Under the pieces are notes generated by a model that was not told where the DNA came from, did not search any database, and was given only the letters and a program-made list of their open reading frames with translations. Of a stretch of 64,000 bases of DNA, positions 1-8,456 are shown piece by piece. The position numbers and the translations under genes were made by a program. How positions within the stretch are numbered: the stretch's first letter is position 1; each line of letters begins with the position of its first letter. This DNA comes from Nitrospina sp052156635 (lineage in GTDB: Bacteria; Nitrospinota; Nitrospinia; Nitrospinales; Nitrospinaceae): contig NZ_JBQKUO010000003.1 of the NCBI RefSeq assembly GCF_052156635.1, positions 1-64,000 of the forward strand, in the 5' to 3' direction.

Positions 1-93
1 TTCCTTCAAGATTCATTTGTCAGATTGCGAATCGCCCGTTAACCTGTTTTTATGGAATATCGAGCCCATTCACCCGCAATCCTATAAAGAATC

Positions 94-966
94 ATGGCGC
101 GCATTCTGGTGTTCACCGCCACGTACAACGAGGCGGACAACATTGAAGAGTTGATCGAGAGCATTCGCCGCTACGTCGCCGATGCCGACATCCTGGTGGT
201 GGACGACGCCTCTCCCGACGGCACCGGCGATCTGCTGGACCGGATCGCCGAGCGCAAGAAAGGCCTGCACATCGTGCACCGTCCGGGAAAGCTCGGTCTC
301 GGTACGGCGCACCTGTTCGCCATGCAGTTTGCGATCCAGCATAATTACGACATCCTCATCACGATGGACGCCGACTTCTCACATAATCCGCAATACATGC
401 CCACACTGTTAAAGCTTTTGGAGGAAAACGACTTCGTCATCGGTTCACGTTACATGCCAGGGGGGCAGTGCGATTACGGGTTTGTCCGTACCTTCGTCAG
501 CCGTACGGCCAACACGCTGGTACGCATGCTCCTTCACATCCCGACGCATGAAACCACCACCTCCTACCGCGGTTTTCATGTGAGCCTGCTGAAGCGCATG
601 AACCTCAATTCACTGCGGTCGGAAGGCTATTCGTTTTTCATGGAATCGATTTTCCTCGTTCACCGTGCAACCAAAAAATTGGCGGAGTTTCCGATTCATT
701 TCGAGGACCGGCGCGCGGGGCAATCGAAAATCTCCAAGCGCGAAATCCTCAAAGCCATGCTCAACCTGTTGCGCGTGGCGTTCCGCCGGTGCTTCGTCCT
801 GCCGTGGACGGGCAAATACCTTCAGGCCACGCATCCCCTTGCCATTGCCGAGTGCAAGCACTGTCGATCCCCCCACTCCATGGAACTGGCGCGAAATGAA
901 ATTCTTACCCGGAGGAAATGCCTGCACTGTGGATACCTGTTCGATATGGAATTGGAGACGGCATGA
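94..966 (+). CDS. Family 2 glycosyltransferase (polyprenyl-phosphate mannosyltransferase type) with C-terminal zinc ribbon
   Basis: 290 aa. The GT2 fold is seen from the N-terminal VVDDASPDGTGD nucleotide-binding loop and the metal-binding DAD in ITMDADFSHNP; this is the arrangement of dolichyl/polyprenyl-phosphate mannose synthases, which load a sugar from GDP-mannose onto a lipid carrier on the cytoplasmic face of the membrane. The catalytic part ends near residue 235. The last ~50 residues hold CKHC and CLHC pairs spaced like a zinc ribbon, and there is no hydrophobic tail, so this is a soluble enzyme with an added zinc module. The stop overlaps the next start (ATGA), indicating translational coupling to the GDP-sugar dehydratase-like gene. 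The sugar donor is inferred from family and neighbours, not shown. Confidence 0.85.
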   Translation: MARILVFTATYNEADNIEELIESIRRYVADADILVVDDASPDGTGDLLDRIAERKKGLHIVHRPGKLGLGTAHLFAMQFAIQHNYDILITMDADFSHNPQYMPTLLKLLEENDFVIGSRYMPGGQCDYGFVRTFVSRTANTLVRMLLHIPTHETTTSYRGFHVSLLKRMNLNSLRSEGYSFFMESIFLVHRATKKLAEFPIHFEDRRAGQSKISKREILKAMLNLLRVAFRRCFVLPWTGKYLQATHPLAIAECKHCRSPHSMELARNEILTRRKCLHCGYLFDMELETA

Positions 967-1964
967 AGACCGCGTTCCTCACCGGAATTTCAGGGCAGGA
1001 CGGCAGTTACCTGGCGGAGTACCTTCTTGAACAAAACTACGTCGTGCATGGATTGATCCGGCCGGGTCCGGCGGAGCAGGTGGAGCCATCGCTGTGGCGT
1101 CTGCACGCGGTGCGGAACCGCATTACCCTGCACGCCGCTCCGCTTCTCAACACGCAGGCGCTGACCGGCATACTGAAAGACGTGAATCCGGACGAATGCT
1201 ATCACCTCGCCGCACAAAGTTTCGCCGGAGACTCACCGCATTCGGAAATGGAAACCATCCAGACCAATGTGGACGGCACGCACAGCGTATTGCTCGCCAT
1301 CCGCAATGCCGCGCCCCGTTGCCGCGTATTTTTCGCGGGGTCGGCGCAGATGTTCGGCGATGCGCCGCACTCGCCGCAGACGGAGGAGACCCCGTTTCGC
1401 CCCGTCAATCTTTACGGCGTCTCCAAGGTCGCGGCGTACGACCTGGTGAAGTATTACATGCGGCATCACAACCTCTTCGTCAGCTCCGGTTTGCTGTATA
1501 ACCACGAATCGCCGCGTCGCAGTTTCGAGTTCGTGACCCGCAAGATCACCGCTTCCGCGGCGCGCATCAAGCTCGGTTTGCAAAAGGAGCTGCGGCTGGG
1601 CAATCTCGACAGCGTCCGCGACTGGGGCTACGCCGGCGACTATGTTATCGCCATGCACGCCGCACTCAATGTGGATGCGCCGGACGATTATGTCATCGCG
1701 ACCGGCGAGACGCACCGCATCCGCGATTTCCTCAAACGCGTGTTTGCAGAGCTGGAACTGGAAGTCGAACCGTACGTCGTGCAGGATGAAGAGTTTTTCC
1801 GCCCCGCGGAAAACGTCCCGCTGGTCGGGAATGCCGCCCGTGCGCGCAAGCGGCTGGGCTGGGAACCGAAGATGCCGTTCGAGGACTGGGTGCGGCAGAT
1901 GGTGTGGGCGGACATGGACTACTTTCAGAAGCTGGCGGCAGGCGGAAAACTCTCCGAAAAATAA
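963..1964 (+). CDS. GDP-mannose 4,6-dehydratase-like SDR protein, altered active site
   Basis: 333 aa extended SDR. The N-terminal GISGQDGSYLAE nucleotide-binding loop, the HLAAQS motif and the YGVSK catalytic pair (Tyr151, Lys155) mark the GDP-mannose dehydratase group. In a true dehydratase the segment before this reads STSELYG, with Glu as the catalytic base; here it reads GSAQMFG, so Glu becomes Gln at residue 129. The protein may therefore be a reductase, an epimerase or a dehydratase of changed activity. The start at 963 is chosen because the family N-terminus begins there and it overlaps the preceding stop; an upstream in-frame ATG at 918 lies inside the glycosyltransferase. A canonical paralogue follows 49 bp downstream. 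Confidence 0.8.
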   Translation: MKTAFLTGISGQDGSYLAEYLLEQNYVVHGLIRPGPAEQVEPSLWRLHAVRNRITLHAAPLLNTQALTGILKDVNPDECYHLAAQSFAGDSPHSEMETIQTNVDGTHSVLLAIRNAAPRCRVFFAGSAQMFGDAPHSPQTEETPFRPVNLYGVSKVAAYDLVKYYMRHHNLFVSSGLLYNHESPRRSFEFVTRKITASAARIKLGLQKELRLGNLDSVRDWGYAGDYVIAMHAALNVDAPDDYVIATGETHRIRDFLKRVFAELELEVEPYVVQDEEFFRPAENVPLVGNAARARKRLGWEPKMPFEDWVRQMVWADMDYFQKLAAGGKLSEK

Positions 1965-2013
1965 ATTTTGCCTTTATACTGAACTTCTCGACAAAACGTT
2001 TTGGGACGCGACC

Positions 2014-3081
2014 ATGAAACAGGCCCTCATCACCGGCATCACGGGACAGGATGGCAGTTACCTGGCAGAGTTCCTGCTTGAAAAGGGTTACCACGTTCAC
2101 GGCATCGTGCGCCGCTCCAGCACGTTCAACCGCGGGCGCATCGAACACCTGCGGGAGGGGCGAATCGGGGCAGGCAAACTGTCATTGCATTACGCGGACC
2201 TGACCGACTCCTCCAGCCTGAACAAGCTGGTGGTGCAGATTCACCCGGAGGAAGTATACAACCTGGCGGCGCAAAGCCACGTCGGTATCAGTTTCCAGAT
2301 GCCGGAATACACAAGCGAAGTGGTGGGCATCGGCGCCATGCGCTTGCTCGACGCCCTGCACGGCACCGGACAGACCGACCGCGTCCGCTTTTACCAGGCC
2401 TCGACGAGCGAACTTTACGGCCACGCCCTGGAAACACCGCAGACCGAAGCCACCCCTTTTTACCCGCGCAGTCCCTACGGATGCGCCAAGCTGTACGCGC
2501 ACTGGATCACCGTCAACTACCGCGAAGCGTACGGCATGTTCGCGTGTTGCGGCATCCTGTTCAATCACGAGTCCCCGCGCCGCGGCGAAAACTTCGTGAC
2601 ACGCAAGATCACGTTGTCCCTGGCGCAGATGCTGGCGGGCAAGCTGGACGTGTTGTCACTCGGCAACCTGGACGCGAAACGCGACTGGGGGTTCGCCGGC
2701 GATTACGTGGAAGGGATGTGGTTGATGCTCCAGCAGGACAAGCCGGACGACTACATCCTCGCCACCGGGCAACAACACAGCGTTCGCGATTTCGTGGAAA
2801 CGGCGTTCGCGCACTGCGGCATGGAATTGGAATGGGAGGGAGAGGGAACGGAAGAAGTCGGGCGCCACAAGGCGAGCGGCCGGGTAAAAGTAAAAATCGA
2901 TCCCAGATTCTACCGCCCGGCGGAAGTGCACTCCCTGATCGGCGACGCCACCAAAGCCGAAACCCGGCTGGGTTGGAAACCCAAAATTCCGTTCGAGCAA
3001 TTGGTGCGGGATATGGTGGAAAGCGATCTCGCTCACTACGGTTTGAAGCGGGCGGACATTCTCAGCCCCACCAGGGCGTGA
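2014..3081 (+). CDS. gmd: GDP-mannose 4,6-dehydratase
   Basis: 355 aa, the usual length. It converts GDP-D-mannose to GDP-4-keto-6-deoxy-D-mannose, the precursor of fucose, rhamnose and perosamine used in surface polysaccharides. Visible motifs are TGITGQDGSYLAE (NADP binding), NLAAQSHV, the catalytic ASTSELYG with Thr and Glu, YGCAK with Tyr and Lys, and the substrate loop NHESPRRGENFVTRK. The start at ATG 2014 fits the family N-terminus; the frame is open upstream but overlaps the previous gene. With the two preceding genes it forms a small GDP-sugar cluster. Confidence 0.95.
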   Translation: MKQALITGITGQDGSYLAEFLLEKGYHVHGIVRRSSTFNRGRIEHLREGRIGAGKLSLHYADLTDSSSLNKLVVQIHPEEVYNLAAQSHVGISFQMPEYTSEVVGIGAMRLLDALHGTGQTDRVRFYQASTSELYGHALETPQTEATPFYPRSPYGCAKLYAHWITVNYREAYGMFACCGILFNHESPRRGENFVTRKITLSLAQMLAGKLDVLSLGNLDAKRDWGFAGDYVEGMWLMLQQDKPDDYILATGQQHSVRDFVETAFAHCGMELEWEGEGTEEVGRHKASGRVKVKIDPRFYRPAEVHSLIGDATKAETRLGWKPKIPFEQLVRDMVESDLAHYGLKRADILSPTRA

Positions 3082-3087
3082 TCCGCA

Positions 3088-3471
3088 TCACCCCAGCCAG
3101 GCCCGTTCCACTTTCACCAGAATACCATTGACCCCGGCGCGGCCCAGTCCCCACCCGGCAACCACACCCAATAAGTTCGCGCCCATGTCCCAGAGATCAA
3201 ACATGCGGTAGCCAATCATCGCCTGAACCACCTCAAGAGCCAGCCCCAGCTTGATAAACATGCGCATCCAGAAACCGTAGCGGTCCGGCGGATTGATCTG
3301 CACGAACCACAGCATCAGGACAAAATAAGCGGCGAAGTGAAGGATCTTATCAAGCCGGTCGATACCGAGGTCCGGCAGCTCCGGCGCGGGCATCAAAGAT
3401 ACGATCACGATCAGGCCGATTTGCAGATAGCCCAGTCCCCACCAAAGGCGCGATCGTTGCAACGGTTCCAT
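3088..3471 (-). CDS. VanZ-like small membrane protein
   Basis: 127 aa with about four hydrophobic segments. The signature DKILHFAAYFVLMLWF followed by E-x2-Q, then FDLWDMGANLLGVVAGW, is that of the VanZ-like family (teicoplanin-resistance VanZ relatives), whose biochemical role is mostly unknown. It is convergent with gmd, with six bases between the stops. A GAGG lies about 12 bases before the ATG. No resistance role should be inferred from the family name. Confidence 0.75.
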   Translation of the reverse strand: MEPLQRSRLWWGLGYLQIGLIVIVSLMPAPELPDLGIDRLDKILHFAAYFVLMLWFVQINPPDRYGFWMRMFIKLGLALEVVQAMIGYRMFDLWDMGANLLGVVAGWGLGRAGVNGILVKVERAWLG

Positions 3472-3801
3472 GAAACGGAAACCTCAAGCAAATTGAATGA
3501 AGTGGAGCCCGGAAAGCATATCGGGCCAACCGGCCCACCGGGGTCCGGAACTGAGGGGTTTCGGAGTCGCCCCTTCCCATTGCCCAATTTAACTCAAATC
3601 CCATTACAGGAACAGGTCTTAATCCGAAGAGACGGCGCTTTCTTTATGACGCCAAATTCAACTCTTTTTAATCAATCCTTTTGAGATGGTTTTAATCAAA
3701 AAGCCATTAAAAACAAGGAATTGCTCCCTTTTTTGGTTGGCTTCATACTAAAATCTGTTAGACTTTAACTACACTCAACAATTCTAACGAATGGGAACCC
3801 C
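3472..3801. other. 330-bp intergenic region, no gene seen
   Basis: The segment separates the divergent VanZ-like gene and the cyclic-di-GMP gene. The last 130 bases are A+T-rich (TACTAAAAT near 3748), so the promoter of the + strand gene is probably here, but no well-spaced -35/-10 pair is visible. I see no RNA gene or repeat. Confidence 0.4.
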
Positions 3802-5940
3802 ATGACCCCCAGTGTGCCTGCGTTCCGGGCCGCAGAGGAAAAGAAACTTTTCCTCAAGCGCATCGACCTGATGACTTTCTTTTCAGAGGACACCCTCGAT
3901 GCGCTGGCCTCTGATTGCAGTGAGATTGTGCTGGACGCCAACACCGTCCTGTTTGAAAAGGGCGACACGGGAAAGTCCATGTACATCCTGCTCGAAGGCG
4001 AGGTGTTGATCTATATCGAGAAGAAAAACCTCGCCACGCTGAAACCCGGAGCGTATTTCGGCGAGATGTCGATGATCGAATCCCAGCCGCGCACTGCCAG
4101 CGCCAAAACGCTGATGCCCTCCACTTTGATCGAGATCAACGAAGAATTGTTCGAAAGCTACTTCGCCAACCAGCCTCGCGCGCTGATGGCGATGATGCGG
4201 AACCTGTCCGCCCGCTCGCGAAAGATTTCCTCGGACCTGGCGGCGTCATTGCCGTCGATGGACGAGGATTCCGGGGTGGATCCCATCGCGTTCATGAACG
4301 ACACTTATCTCGACGTGCTGCTGTTCGATCTGGAAACATTCAAATTCACCCAGGCCAATGCTCCCGTCTGCCGGGAAGTGGGTTACTCGCCCGAAGACCT
4401 TTTCAAAATGCATTTCCTCGACCTGGCCATCAGCCTGGACCAGGAAGACATCGACCGTCTGTTCGAGCCCCTAATCCAGAACATCCGCCCGATGACGGTC
4501 TTCGAAGCCGTGTACCGCAGGAAAAACGGGTCCACCTATCCGGTGGAGTGCCGTTGCCAGTTGGTGAAGAATCTCGGCACCCATCCGCAGGTGATGGTGT
4601 GGTCGCAGGACATCACCGAGCGCAAGCAGTTGGAGGAACAGATCCGGCAGATGGCGTACTACGACCCTCTAACCGGCCTGTTGAACCGGAACCTGCTGAA
4701 TGACCGGCTGGAAGTCGCCCTGACCGCCGCCTCTGTCGCGAAAGAAAAAGTCGGCATCCTGTTTCTCGACCTGGATCATTTCAAAACCATCAACGACACG
4801 CTGGGTCACGACCTGGGGGACCTGCTTCTCAAGCAGGTGGCGGACCGGCTGAAAAAGGTGGTGCGGCAGGAAGACACGGTGGCCCGCATGGGAGGAGACG
4901 AGTTCGTCATCGTCGTGCCCAACCTCACCAAAGAAGATGAAATCGTGGACCGCGCGCAGAAGGTGCTTGAAGTCCTCTCGCCTATTTACCGTATCCAGAA
5001 TCACGAATTGTACATCACATGCAGTATTGGCATTTCCGTGTTCCCCGACGACGGACAAGAGATCGAAACTCTGCTCAAACACTCCGACCTCGCCATGTAC
5101 CGGGCCAAGGAGCGCGGCCGCAACACCTTCCAGTTTTTCGCGCAGTCCATGAACACGCTCGCAGTGGAACGCATGGTCATCGAGAAAAACATGCGCAAGG
5201 CGGTGGGCGGCACCGAGTTCCAACTGTATTACCAGCCGAAAATCTGCCTGCGCTCCGGCAAGGTGGTGGGCATGGAGGCGCTCCTTCGCTGGGAAAACCC
5301 GGAGCTGGGATTTGTCAATCCGCAAAAGAGCATCCCCATCGCCGAAGAGACGCGGCTCATCATCCAGATCGGGCACTGGATCATCGAAAGCGCGTGCCAG
5401 CAGATCAAGCGGCTGGAGAAGATCAATCCGGATATCAGTATCGCCGTCAACCTGTCGGTCATCCAGTTCAATTCGCCGGACCTCGTCTCCGAAATCAAAG
5501 GCATCATTAAGAACACGGGCATCGATCCGCAAAAACTCCAGGTGGAAGTGACGGAGTCGATTCTGATACAGGACAGCACGCTGGCCATCAACATCCTGCA
5601 GAACCTCAACGATCTGGGTATTAAAATCTGCATCGACGATTTTGGCACCGGTTACTCCTCATTGAGCTACCTCAAGAGCATGCCGATCGATTACCTCAAG
5701 GTCGACCAATCCTTCATCCGCGACCTGACCGATCCTACAAACGAGGCCATCACGCGTGCGGTGGTCGCGCTGGCACGGAGCCTGGGAATGAGAACCATTG
5801 CGGAAGGCGTGGAAACGAAGGAGCAAAAAAGTTTTCTGCAGACGATCGACTGCGATGAAGGGCAGGGTTACCTGTTCAGCAAACCGCTGGAAGCCCACCG
5901 GGCTGAAGAATTGCTGCTGAAGGGGTTGGAGGTCACTTGA
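3802..5940 (+). CDS. Cyclic-nucleotide-binding/PAS/GGDEF/EAL signalling protein
   Basis: 712 aa, soluble. Domains in order: a cNMP-binding (Crp-like) beta roll at about residues 15-140 (LEGEVLIY, PGAYFGEMSMIE, PRTASAKT), a PAS domain at about 165-285 ending in WSQDITERKQ, a GGDEF domain at about 290-450 with an intact GGDEF and the inhibitory RxxD site as RQED, and an EAL domain at about 470-705 with EALLRW and DDFGTGYSSLSYLK. Both enzymatic motifs look intact, so it could make and degrade cyclic di-GMP, with cyclic nucleotide binding and the PAS sensor setting the balance. No membrane segment is visible. The 3' end overlaps the converging neighbour by 8 bp. Confidence 0.93.
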   Translation: MTPSVPAFRAAEEKKLFLKRIDLMTFFSEDTLDALASDCSEIVLDANTVLFEKGDTGKSMYILLEGEVLIYIEKKNLATLKPGAYFGEMSMIESQPRTASAKTLMPSTLIEINEELFESYFANQPRALMAMMRNLSARSRKISSDLAASLPSMDEDSGVDPIAFMNDTYLDVLLFDLETFKFTQANAPVCREVGYSPEDLFKMHFLDLAISLDQEDIDRLFEPLIQNIRPMTVFEAVYRRKNGSTYPVECRCQLVKNLGTHPQVMVWSQDITERKQLEEQIRQMAYYDPLTGLLNRNLLNDRLEVALTAASVAKEKVGILFLDLDHFKTINDTLGHDLGDLLLKQVADRLKKVVRQEDTVARMGGDEFVIVVPNLTKEDEIVDRAQKVLEVLSPIYRIQNHELYITCSIGISVFPDDGQEIETLLKHSDLAMYRAKERGRNTFQFFAQSMNTLAVERMVIEKNMRKAVGGTEFQLYYQPKICLRSGKVVGMEALLRWENPELGFVNPQKSIPIAEETRLIIQIGHWIIESACQQIKRLEKINPDISIAVNLSVIQFNSPDLVSEIKGIIKNTGIDPQKLQVEVTESILIQDSTLAINILQNLNDLGIKICIDDFGTGYSSLSYLKSMPIDYLKVDQSFIRDLTDPTNEAITRAVVALARSLGMRTIAEGVETKEQKSFLQTIDCDEGQGYLFSKPLEAHRAEELLLKGLEVT

Positions 5941-6550
5941 AGCGGGATGTCAACTGCTTGATGACTTTGTCCCAATCCGTATTGTCGGCCTCTGTTCCGG
6001 TAATGGGACCCATGTCCTGAAATTTTTCCCGCTCATCACCGGTCAACTCCAGGTCCTCCTCGAACAACGCCACATCCTCCTCCTGCAGCATTTCATCGGC
6101 GTCGTCCATTTCCAGAAGCGATTCGAATTCCTCCTGCGAGAGGGTTTCGTGGTTGACCGATTCCATTTCCTCTTTTCGGTGGCGCGCTCCTTCGTGCAGG
6201 GCGTCCAGGTATTCCCGGCGTACGTTGTAGTGTGAAAACCGGTAGGCGCTGATTTCCCCGGCCTGCACGAAGTCTTCCGAAGCGAGGCGGAACTGTTTTT
6301 CGCGCAGGTAAATCCGTCCGCGATACACCCGTGCCAGAAAATGGTCCGGTTTCAGGCTGAGGACCATGTTCAGGTTCATCAGGCCCCCGGCCAGGTTGTG
6401 CCGCTCCAGGTTCTTGATGGCCTGCTCGAAGTGCCGGCGAACCTGCGGACGCAGGTTTTCCATCAGGATGCAGATCGGCTCCACCACCGGAAACACCCAC
6501 CTTCCCAGATGAAACCGAACGGCTCTCACGAATTCCAGGGTCCTTTCCAT
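5933..6550 (-). CDS. Conserved hypothetical helical-repeat-like protein
   Basis: 205 aa, not recognised by family. The middle looks like a short TPR-type helical pair (RRHFEQAIKNLERHN, LKPDHFLARVYRGRIYLRE); the last 70 residues are strongly acidic (DDADEMLQEEDVALFEEDLEL). The frame is open back to 6820, but ATG at 6550 is chosen because AGAGG lies just upstream and a promoter at 6639-6667 would start transcription near 6632, inside the extension. A cytoplasmic scaffold or partner-binding role is possible; nothing more can be read. Confidence 0.65.
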   Translation of the reverse strand: MERTLEFVRAVRFHLGRWVFPVVEPICILMENLRPQVRRHFEQAIKNLERHNLAGGLMNLNMVLSLKPDHFLARVYRGRIYLREKQFRLASEDFVQAGEISAYRFSHYNVRREYLDALHEGARHRKEEMESVNHETLSQEEFESLLEMDDADEMLQEEDVALFEEDLELTGDEREKFQDMGPITGTEADNTDWDKVIKQLTSRFK

Positions 6551-6638
6551 GGACGACCTCTGCAGACCCTCTGCCTTCCGGGGTCCGGGGGACATGCGGG
6601 CACTGTTGGCCCTCAAATTTTTCTCAAACGGATACTCA

Positions 6639-6667
6639 ATCATAACCAAAATCCCCCATACCGTCAA
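6639..6667 (-). promoter_or_regulatory. Predicted sigma-70 promoter of the 5933-6550 gene
   Basis: On the minus strand TTGACG, a 17-base spacer and TATGAT match the consensus at 5 of 6 positions in each box. The expected transcription start is near 6632, giving a leader of about 80 bases to the ATG at 6550. Confidence 0.6.
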
Positions 6668-6778
6668 ACACAAACCCCGTTTGCGGTGCTGCGTGAAAAT
6701 CCTGCGCAAATCCCAATATTTAAAGGTCTTTTCCGGAACGCTCCTCAGCGCCCGGAAGCCCGGTGGGAAACGCCTTTC

Positions 6779-6807
6779 TTGACCTCTTGAGTGTAAGTCT
6801 TTATCGT
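6779..6807 (+). promoter_or_regulatory. Possible sigma-70 promoter of the cupin gene
   Basis: TTGACC, a 17-base spacer and TATCGT. The -35 is good and the -10 moderate. It would start transcription near 6814, about 80 bases before the ATG at 6893. Confidence 0.4.
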
Positions 6808-6892
6808 TAGCTTTTTTCAATACTTGAGCCCCAGTCCGCAGGCTTTTACAGGCCCCGGTGGAAGGGCTCCTTCAACCGGAGGAAACGCGCGC

Positions 6893-7255
6893 ATGGCCCG
6901 ACTCATCGACAAACCCACCCTGGTGGAAGCCGCCGGCACCAAGCCCAAGGTCATCAAGGAATACATCGGCAAGGTCAATTCGAAAACATCGGACGTCAGC
7001 ATCGCCTATATGACCAGTCCCGAAGGCTGGCAAGAGCCGGGGCAGACGCCGGAGTTCGACGAATACACCCTCGTCCTGCAGGGCATGCTGAAAGTGGAGA
7101 CGAAGGAGGAGACGTTTGAGGTGAGCGCAGGCCAGGCGGTCATCACCCCCAAAGGCGAATGGGTACGCTACAGCACACCGCGCTCCGGTGGAGCCCAGTA
7201 TGTTGCCGTGTGCCTGCCGGCGTTTTCCCCGGACACCGTGCACCGCGACGAGTGA
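6893..7255 (+). CDS. Cupin-domain protein
   Basis: 120 aa, a single small beta-barrel domain. Conserved cupin features are the EFDEYTLVLQGMLKVET strand pair and the second motif AGQAVITPKGEWVRYSTP. The usual first-motif histidines are replaced by Glu and Asp, so metal binding is uncertain. ATG 6893 is preceded by a strong GGAGGA, which decides the start over a possible ATG at 6824. It appears to be a single-gene unit closed by the terminator at 7311-7344. The substrate is unknown. Confidence 0.8.
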   Translation: MARLIDKPTLVEAAGTKPKVIKEYIGKVNSKTSDVSIAYMTSPEGWQEPGQTPEFDEYTLVLQGMLKVETKEETFEVSAGQAVITPKGEWVRYSTPRSGGAQYVAVCLPAFSPDTVHRDE

Positions 7256-7310
7256 TCACCCTCCTGCCTGTCCGGCAACCCGGGTTGAGGAAACCGGACG
7301 CACACAAAAT

Positions 7311-7344
7311 AAAAAAGGGCGGGGCGAAACGCCCCACCCTCTTT
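7311..7344. terminator. Rho-independent terminator, probably bidirectional
   Basis: A GGGGCG/CGCCCC stem with an AAA loop, extended after one mismatch by GGG/CCC, is flanked by six A on the left and a T-rich run on the right. It lies between the 3' ends of the cupin gene (+) and the exported coiled-coil gene (-), so it can serve both. Confidence 0.8.
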
Positions 7345-7368
7345 CACAACTGAATCAGTTTCCAATAC

Positions 7369-7851
7369 TCAGCGTTTTTCGGAAAACGCATCCGCAGCCT
7401 GGCCGAACGCTTTGCCCAACCGCGAGGTGGCGTCGGAGAAACCGTCGGTGATGTCCCCCCACGCGTCTTTGGAACTGCGTTTCATCTCGCCCAACCATTT
7501 CTGGACCTCGTCGCGTTCGCGTTTCAGCGCCTTCAGTTTTTCATTCAAATCCTTTTTCGCCTCGGCGCTCATCGACTCCATCTTGCGGTCGGCCTTGTTC
7601 TGCAACGCGTCGATGCGGCGGTCGAGATACTCGAGATTGTTCTCGACCTCGGCGACGGCTTCTTCTTTTTCCTGAACCGAATAGTTTTTGATCGACTCGG
7701 TCAGCGCGTCGAACCTTTTACCGATGTCCCCGGTAGTGGTTTTGTCCTTCGCTTTGGATTCTGCAAGCGAAGGCGCGGCGACACCCAGCGCGAGGAACAG
7801 AACAGAAAAAACGGCTATATAGGAGATGCGGGTTGCAAACGGTTTGGACAT
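7369..7851 (-). CDS. Exported coiled-coil protein of unknown function
   Basis: 160 aa. Residues 1-30 form a Sec signal peptide (basic start, hydrophobic core, cleavage near PSLAES). The rest is almost entirely charged heptad-like helix (EKEEAVAEVENNLEYLDRRI, KADRKMESMSAEAKKDLNEK), which predicts a long periplasmic coiled coil. GGAGCAATTC precedes the ATG. I do not recognise the family; small exported helical proteins of this type are often envelope chaperones or stress proteins, but that is only an analogy. Confidence 0.7.
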   Translation of the reverse strand: MSKPFATRISYIAVFSVLFLALGVAAPSLAESKAKDKTTTGDIGKRFDALTESIKNYSVQEKEEAVAEVENNLEYLDRRIDALQNKADRKMESMSAEAKKDLNEKLKALKRERDEVQKWLGEMKRSSKDAWGDITDGFSDATSRLGKAFGQAADAFSEKR

Positions 7852-8146
7852 GAATTGCTCCTTTCTCTTTTACGGGTTCCGGAATGCTCAAGGTGAAACC
7901 CTCGATTCAAAAGAAGTCCCCTTCGGTATTAAAATTCTTTCTTTATATTGAGACAGGAGAGAAGCGGAATCGATTCATTTTCAGGCGCATAAAAATCGGG
8001 CATTGCGCATAAGTGAAGAACTGGGAGGGGTTTTCAAGGCGTACCAATTCAGAAAATTTTTTTTTTGTAATCCCAATGATACGGATAACTTTTCCTGATT
8101 CAGGATTAGTACGGGGGTGGAGAAAACAGCAAGGAAGGAGAAAACT
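7852..8146. other. 295-bp intergenic region, no gene seen
   Basis: This lies between the coiled-coil gene and the 3' end of tRNA-Glu. It contains short A+T-rich runs (nine T near 8060) that may terminate the tRNA transcript, but I see no convincing hairpin, ORF or repeat. Confidence 0.35.
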
Positions 8147-8224
8147 TGGCGTCCCCAGGGGGATTCGAACCCCCGTCGCCGGCGTGAAAGGCCGGTGTCC
8201 TGGGCCTGGCTAGACGATGGGGAC
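8147..8224 (-). tRNA. tRNA-Glu (anticodon UUC)
   Basis: On the minus strand a 7-bp acceptor stem (GTCCCCA with TGGGGAC), a D arm, an anticodon stem closing CTTTCAC with anticodon TTC, and a GGTTCGAATCC T loop form a full cloverleaf. The 3' CCA is encoded (8147-8149). It lies 28 bases downstream of tRNA-Lys, probably in the same transcript. Confidence 0.95.
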
Positions 8225-8252
8225 GCCCTGTTTGTTCTTTGTGGACAAAAAG

Positions 8253-8325
8253 TGAGCCGCGAAGGGCTCGAACCTTCGACCCACGGCTTAAAAGGCCGTT
8301 GCTCTACCAACTGAGCTAGCGGCTC
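8253..8325 (-). tRNA. tRNA-Lys (anticodon UUU)
   Basis: The minus-strand cloverleaf is complete: acceptor GAGCCGC/GCGGCTC, D arm TAGCTCAGTTGGTAGAGCA, anticodon loop CTTTTAA with anticodon TTT, T loop GGTTCGAGCC. CCA is not encoded, unlike the neighbouring tRNA-Glu. The predicted promoter lies just upstream at 8344-8372. Confidence 0.95.
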
Positions 8326-8343
8326 CCGTTCACAAAGCGTTAA

Positions 8344-8372
8344 GATGTATCAAATGCATTGTATCATGTCAA
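8344..8372 (-). promoter_or_regulatory. Predicted promoter of the tRNA-Lys/tRNA-Glu unit
   Basis: A perfect TTGACA, a 17-base spacer and a weaker TACATC on the minus strand place the start near 8337, about 12 bases before the mature tRNA-Lys 5' end. It is back to back with the ilvE promoter. Confidence 0.5.
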
Positions 8373-8387
8373 TTGATTTTATTAGGC

Positions 8388-8416
8388 TTGATTTTGCCCG
8401 GGGCCCTACATACAAT
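8388..8416 (+). promoter_or_regulatory. Predicted sigma-70 promoter of ilvE
   Basis: TTGATT, a 17-base spacer and TACAAT. Transcription should start near 8423. That is downstream of the ATG at 8373 and upstream of the GTG at 8457, which supports the GTG as the ilvE start. Confidence 0.6.
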
Positions 8417-8456
8417 TACTTCCTTTATTCATCCCCCTTTATCAGGCAGGCAAGAC

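Noticed and set aside
8373..8456. ATG at 8373 as the ilvE start
   Set aside because: The predicted promoter lies between 8373 and the GTG at 8457, and family members begin at the GTG.
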